This document shows positions 5,693 to 7,930 of a stretch of 7,930 nucleotides of DNA, one piece after another. The notes beneath the pieces were generated by a model. The model saw only the letters and a program-made list of their open reading frames with translations. It did not search any database and was not told where the DNA came from. The DNA is taken from NCBI GenBank assembly GCA_021841725.1, contig JAKCEC010000057.1, positions 1 through 7,930 on the forward strand. The letters run 5' to 3'. Numbering within the stretch: the first letter of the stretch is position 1; each line of letters starts with the position of its first letter. The stretch comes from Actinomycetes bacterium. Lineage in GTDB: Bacteria > Actinomycetota > Acidimicrobiia > Acidimicrobiales > RAAP-2. The position numbers and the translations under genes are program-made.

Positions 5693-5702
5693 GACGACAG
5701 GA
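5689..5702. promoter_or_regulatory. Inverted repeat over the accD1 -10 and start site: possible operator
   Basis: TCCTG (5689-5693) and CAGGA (5698-5702) form a perfect 5-bp inverted repeat around ACGA. It overlaps the proposed -10 box and likely transcription start of accD1, a typical repressor position. A second 5-bp repeat, GTCGC/GCGAC (5659-5663 and 5668-5672), spans the proposed -35. Both are short and could be chance. No regulator gene is in the window. Confidence 0.25.
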
Positions 5703-5726
5703 CCCGAGATCGGAAGTGGGGAGCGA

Positions 5727-7352
5727 GTGGATGACCTCGACGATGACGTCACCTGGGAGAGTCGCGTCGACCCGCGCAGCGAGGAGTTCCGAGAGAATTA
5801 CCGGTTCCAGGAGTCGCTGGTGGGCGAACTGCGAGAGCGGATCGCGTCGGCGGCGCTCGGCGGGTCGGTCCAGAGTCGTGATCGTCACACGCGCCGAGGC
5901 AAATTACTGCCGCGCGAACGTGTCGAGGAACTGCTCGACCCCGCGAGCCCTTTTTTAGAGCTCTCCCCCCTGGCGGCGGGGGGACTCTACGAGGACGAGG
6001 CGCCCGGGGCCGGCATCATCACCGGCGTGGGTCGGGTGGCCGGGCGTGAAGTCGTCGTGGTGGCCAATGACGCGACGGTCAAGGGCGGTACCTACTACCC
6101 CTTGACGGTCAAGAAGCACCTGCGCGCACAAGAGATCGCCCTCGAAAACCGCCTGCCCTGCGTCTACCTGGTCGACTCCGGTGGGGCCTTCCTTCCGCTG
6201 CAGGATGAGGTGTTCCCCGACCGCGACCACTTCGGGCGCATCTTCTTTAATCAGGCCCAGATGAGTGCGCGCGCCATCGCTCAAATCGCGGCCGTGATGG
6301 GTTCGTGCACCGCCGGCGGCGCCTACGTGCCCGCGATGAGCGACGAGGTCGTCATCGTGCGCGACCAGGGGACGATCTTTTTGGGGGGACCGCCCCTGGT
6401 CAAGGCGGCGACCGGGGAAGTGGTCGACGCCGAGGACCTCGGCGGGGGTCTGTTGCACGCGCGCACCAGTGGCGTCGTCGATCACCTGGCCGACGACGAC
6501 CGCCACGCCCTGCGCATCGTGCGTCGGATCATCGCCACGCTGCCCGCCCCCGTGGCGTCACTCGCCACGCCGCTCGAGGCCGAGGAGCCGCGGCTCAACC
6601 CCGACGACATCTACGGCGTCGTCGCGCGCGACGCGCGCACCAGCGCCGACGTGCGCGAGGTGATCGCACGCATCGTGGACGGATCGCGCTTCCAAGAGTT
6701 CAAGGAACTCTACGGCCCCACGCTGGTGACGTGTTTCGCGCACATCCACGGACAGCCGGTGGGCATCGTGGCCAATAACGGGGTCCTCTTCTCGGAGTCG
6801 GCGCTCAAGGGTGCGCACTTCATCGAGTTGTGCGACCGCCGCCGCATCCCGCTCGTCTTCTTGCAGAACATCACGGGGTTCATGGTGGGGCGCGCCTACG
6901 AAGAGGGGGGCATCGCCAAGCACGGGGCCAAAATGGTCAACGCGGTGGCCTGCGCGCGCGTACCCAAGTTGACGGTCGTGATCGGGGGTTCCTTCGGGGC
7001 CGGTAACTACTCGATGTGCGGGCGCGCCTACTCTCCGCGCTTCTTGTGGATGTGGCCGGGCGCGCGCATCTCGGTGATGGGCGGGGATCAGGCCGCCGCC
7101 GTCCTCGCCACGGTGCGCCGCGACCAACTCGAGGCCCGGGGCGAAGCCTGGAGCGCGTCGCAGGAGGAGGAGTTCCGCGCGCCCATCCGCGAACGCTACG
7201 TCGCCCAGGGCAGCGCCTACTATTCGACGGCCCGACTCTGGGACGACGGCGTGATCGACCCGCGCGACACGCGCACGGTCCTCGCCCTGGCGCTGCGCGC
7301 GTGCGCGCACGCGCCCCTGGACGACGTGGCCTACGGCGTCTTTCGGATGTAG
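5727..7352 (+). CDS. accD1: Methylcrotonyl-CoA carboxylase-type carboxyltransferase beta subunit
   Basis: This 541-residue protein has the full crotonase-fold double domain of an acyl-CoA carboxylase beta subunit and transfers CO2 from carboxybiotin to the acyl-CoA. It matches the MCC-beta style closely: [17 protein letters not shown] (56-72), [20 protein letters not shown] (114-133), [23 protein letters not shown] (149-171), [15 protein letters not shown] (193-207), [17 protein letters not shown] and, in the C-terminal domain, GGSFGAGN (420-427) with [18 protein letters not shown]. The two glycine-rich blocks supply the oxyanion holes. These signatures favour 3-methylcrotonyl-CoA over propionyl-CoA or acetyl-CoA, and the length is right. 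Geranyl-CoA carboxylase is a less likely relative. The GTG at 5727 has GGGGAG just upstream (3-base spacing, tighter than ideal), and no ATG in frame lies nearby. The biotin carboxylase subunit starts 8 bp after the stop, so the two form one operon. Confidence 0.93.
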   Translation: MDDLDDDVTWESRVDPRSEEFRENYRFQESLVGELRERIASAALGGSVQSRDRHTRRGKLLPRERVEELLDPASPFLELSPLAAGGLYEDEAPGAGIITGVGRVAGREVVVVANDATVKGGTYYPLTVKKHLRAQEIALENRLPCVYLVDSGGAFLPLQDEVFPDRDHFGRIFFNQAQMSARAIAQIAAVMGSCTAGGAYVPAMSDEVVIVRDQGTIFLGGPPLVKAATGEVVDAEDLGGGLLHARTSGVVDHLADDDRHALRIVRRIIATLPAPVASLATPLEAEEPRLNPDDIYGVVARDARTSADVREVIARIVDGSRFQEFKELYGPTLVTCFAHIHGQPVGIVANNGVLFSESALKGAHFIELCDRRRIPLVFLQNITGFMVGRAYEEGGIAKHGAKMVNAVACARVPKLTVVIGGSFGAGNYSMCGRAYSPRFLWMWPGARISVMGGDQAAAVLATVRRDQLEARGEAWSASQEEEFRAPIRERYVAQGSAYYSTARLWDDGVIDPRDTRTVLALALRACAHAPLDDVAYGVFRM

Positions 7353-7360
7353 GGTCGGAC

Positions 7361-7930
7361 GTGTTCGAATCGGTACTGGTCGCTAATCGCGGGGAGATCG
7401 CGGTACGGGTGATGGCGACGTTGCGCGCGATGGGCATCCGCTCGGTGGCCGTCTACAGCGACGAGGACGAGGGGGCGCGCCACGTGCGCGAGGCCGACGT
7501 CGCGGTCCGTCTCGGGCCCACGCCGGCGTACGAGAGCTATCTCCACATCGAGCGGGTCCTCGAGGCGGTGGCCGTGACCCGCGCGCAGGCGGTGCACCCC
7601 GGCTACGGGTTCCTCTCGGAGAACCCCGCCTTCGTGCGCGCGTGCGAGGCGGCGGGGGTGGTCTTCATCGGTCCGAGCGTCGACGCGGTGGAGATGATGG
7701 GCGACAAGGTCCGCGCCAAGGCCGCGGTGGCCGCCGCCGGCGTTGCGGTGGTGCCCGGACGCGCCCACGCCGACATGGACGACCGCGACCTGGTGGACGC
7801 GGCCGCGCAAATCGGGTTTCCGGTCATTGTCAAACCGTCGGCCGGGGGTGGGGGCAAGGGCATGCGTCTCGTGCGCGCGCCCGACGAATTGGCCGGCGCG
7901 ATCGCGTCCGCGCGGCGTGAGGCCGCGGCA
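7361..7930 (+). CDS. accA1: Biotin carboxylase subunit of the acyl-CoA carboxylase (5' part)
   Basis: The first 190 codons of the alpha subunit are present; the frame is open at the window edge. The N-terminal biotin carboxylase domain is clear: [16 protein letters not shown] (2-17), [18 protein letters not shown] (29-46), [10 protein letters not shown] (79-88) and [13 protein letters not shown]. The ATP-grasp part begins with Lys158 followed by [10 protein letters not shown] (159-168), the ATP-binding glycine loop. This domain carboxylates biotin using ATP and bicarbonate. The biotin-carrier domain with its Met-Lys-Met site would lie outside the window. The GTG at 7361 is the only start giving the canonical N-terminus. 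TAGGGT spans the accD1 stop and ends 5 bases before it, giving either a weak AGGG ribosome site or an internal -10 box. Pairing with accD1 argues for a methylcrotonyl-CoA carboxylase alpha subunit. Confidence 0.92.
   Translation, partial: MFESVLVANRGEIAVRVMATLRAMGIRSVAVYSDEDEGARHVREADVAVRLGPTPAYESYLHIERVLEAVAVTRAQAVHPGYGFLSENPAFVRACEAAGVVFIGPSVDAVEMMGDKVRAKAAVAAAGVAVVPGRAHADMDDRDLVDAAAQIGFPVIVKPSAGGGGKGMRLVRAPDELAGAIASARREAAA

Noticed and set aside
6558..7310. 250-codon antisense frame inside accD1
   Set aside because: Wholly opposite a conserved carboxyltransferase domain, Arg/Ala/His-rich, with no recognisable motif.
5727..7352. Propionyl-CoA or acetyl-CoA carboxylase beta subunit
   Set aside because: The [20 protein letters not shown] and [13 protein letters not shown] blocks and the overall layout are of the methylcrotonyl-CoA carboxylase class.

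Overview
The window is GC-rich (about two thirds G+C by eye) and densely coded. It uses GTG as well as ATG starts, has 4-bp start/stop overlaps inside gene pairs, and carries an acyl-CoA carboxylase/SCOT/CitE/MaoC set. These traits, and the likeness of that set to the Mycobacterium tuberculosis Rv2498c-Rv2504c block, point to a high-GC actinobacterium. A deep lineage such as Acidimicrobiia is plausible, but this is an impression from protein style and not a proven placement. No mobile element, CRISPR array, rRNA or tRNA was seen.

Left part (1-2392): an aldose 1-epimerase family gene (+) faces a short VOC/glyoxalase-fold gene (-). A classical SDR oxidoreductase (-) lies upstream of the VOC gene. 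These three look like ordinary accessory metabolism with no clear link to the right part. The 138-bp SDR-VOC gap is unusually rich in inverted repeats.

Region 2393-2826 is a 434-bp divergent gap between the SDR and the CoA-transferase genes. It holds one promoter-like element for scoA, a strong Shine-Dalgarno, and a doubtful 34-codon ORF.

Right part (2827-7930): scoA-scoB (+), the two subunits of a 3-oxoacid CoA-transferase, converge on a citE-like lyase gene, which overlaps an upstream MaoC-type hydratase gene (both -). A 192-bp divergent promoter region follows. Then come accD1 (methylcrotonyl-CoA carboxylase beta type) and the start of accA1 (biotin carboxylase subunit), which runs off the window. 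In M. tuberculosis the orthologous-looking genes lie on one strand (scoA, scoB, accD1, accA1, fadE19, maoC-like, citE). Here the maoC-citE pair is inverted and sits between scoB and accD1.

Together the enzymes suggest late leucine catabolism: carboxylation of 3-methylcrotonyl-CoA, hydration, C-C cleavage, and activation of acetoacetate by CoA transfer. The CoA-transferase, MaoC hydratase and CitE-like lyase are also the three enzyme types of itaconate breakdown to acetyl-CoA and pyruvate, so the locus may serve both. This is a known type of system in a different arrangement rather than a clearly new one. The most useful leads are the rearrangement, the non-canonical hydratase catalytic position (Asn for Asp), and the candidate regulatory sites.
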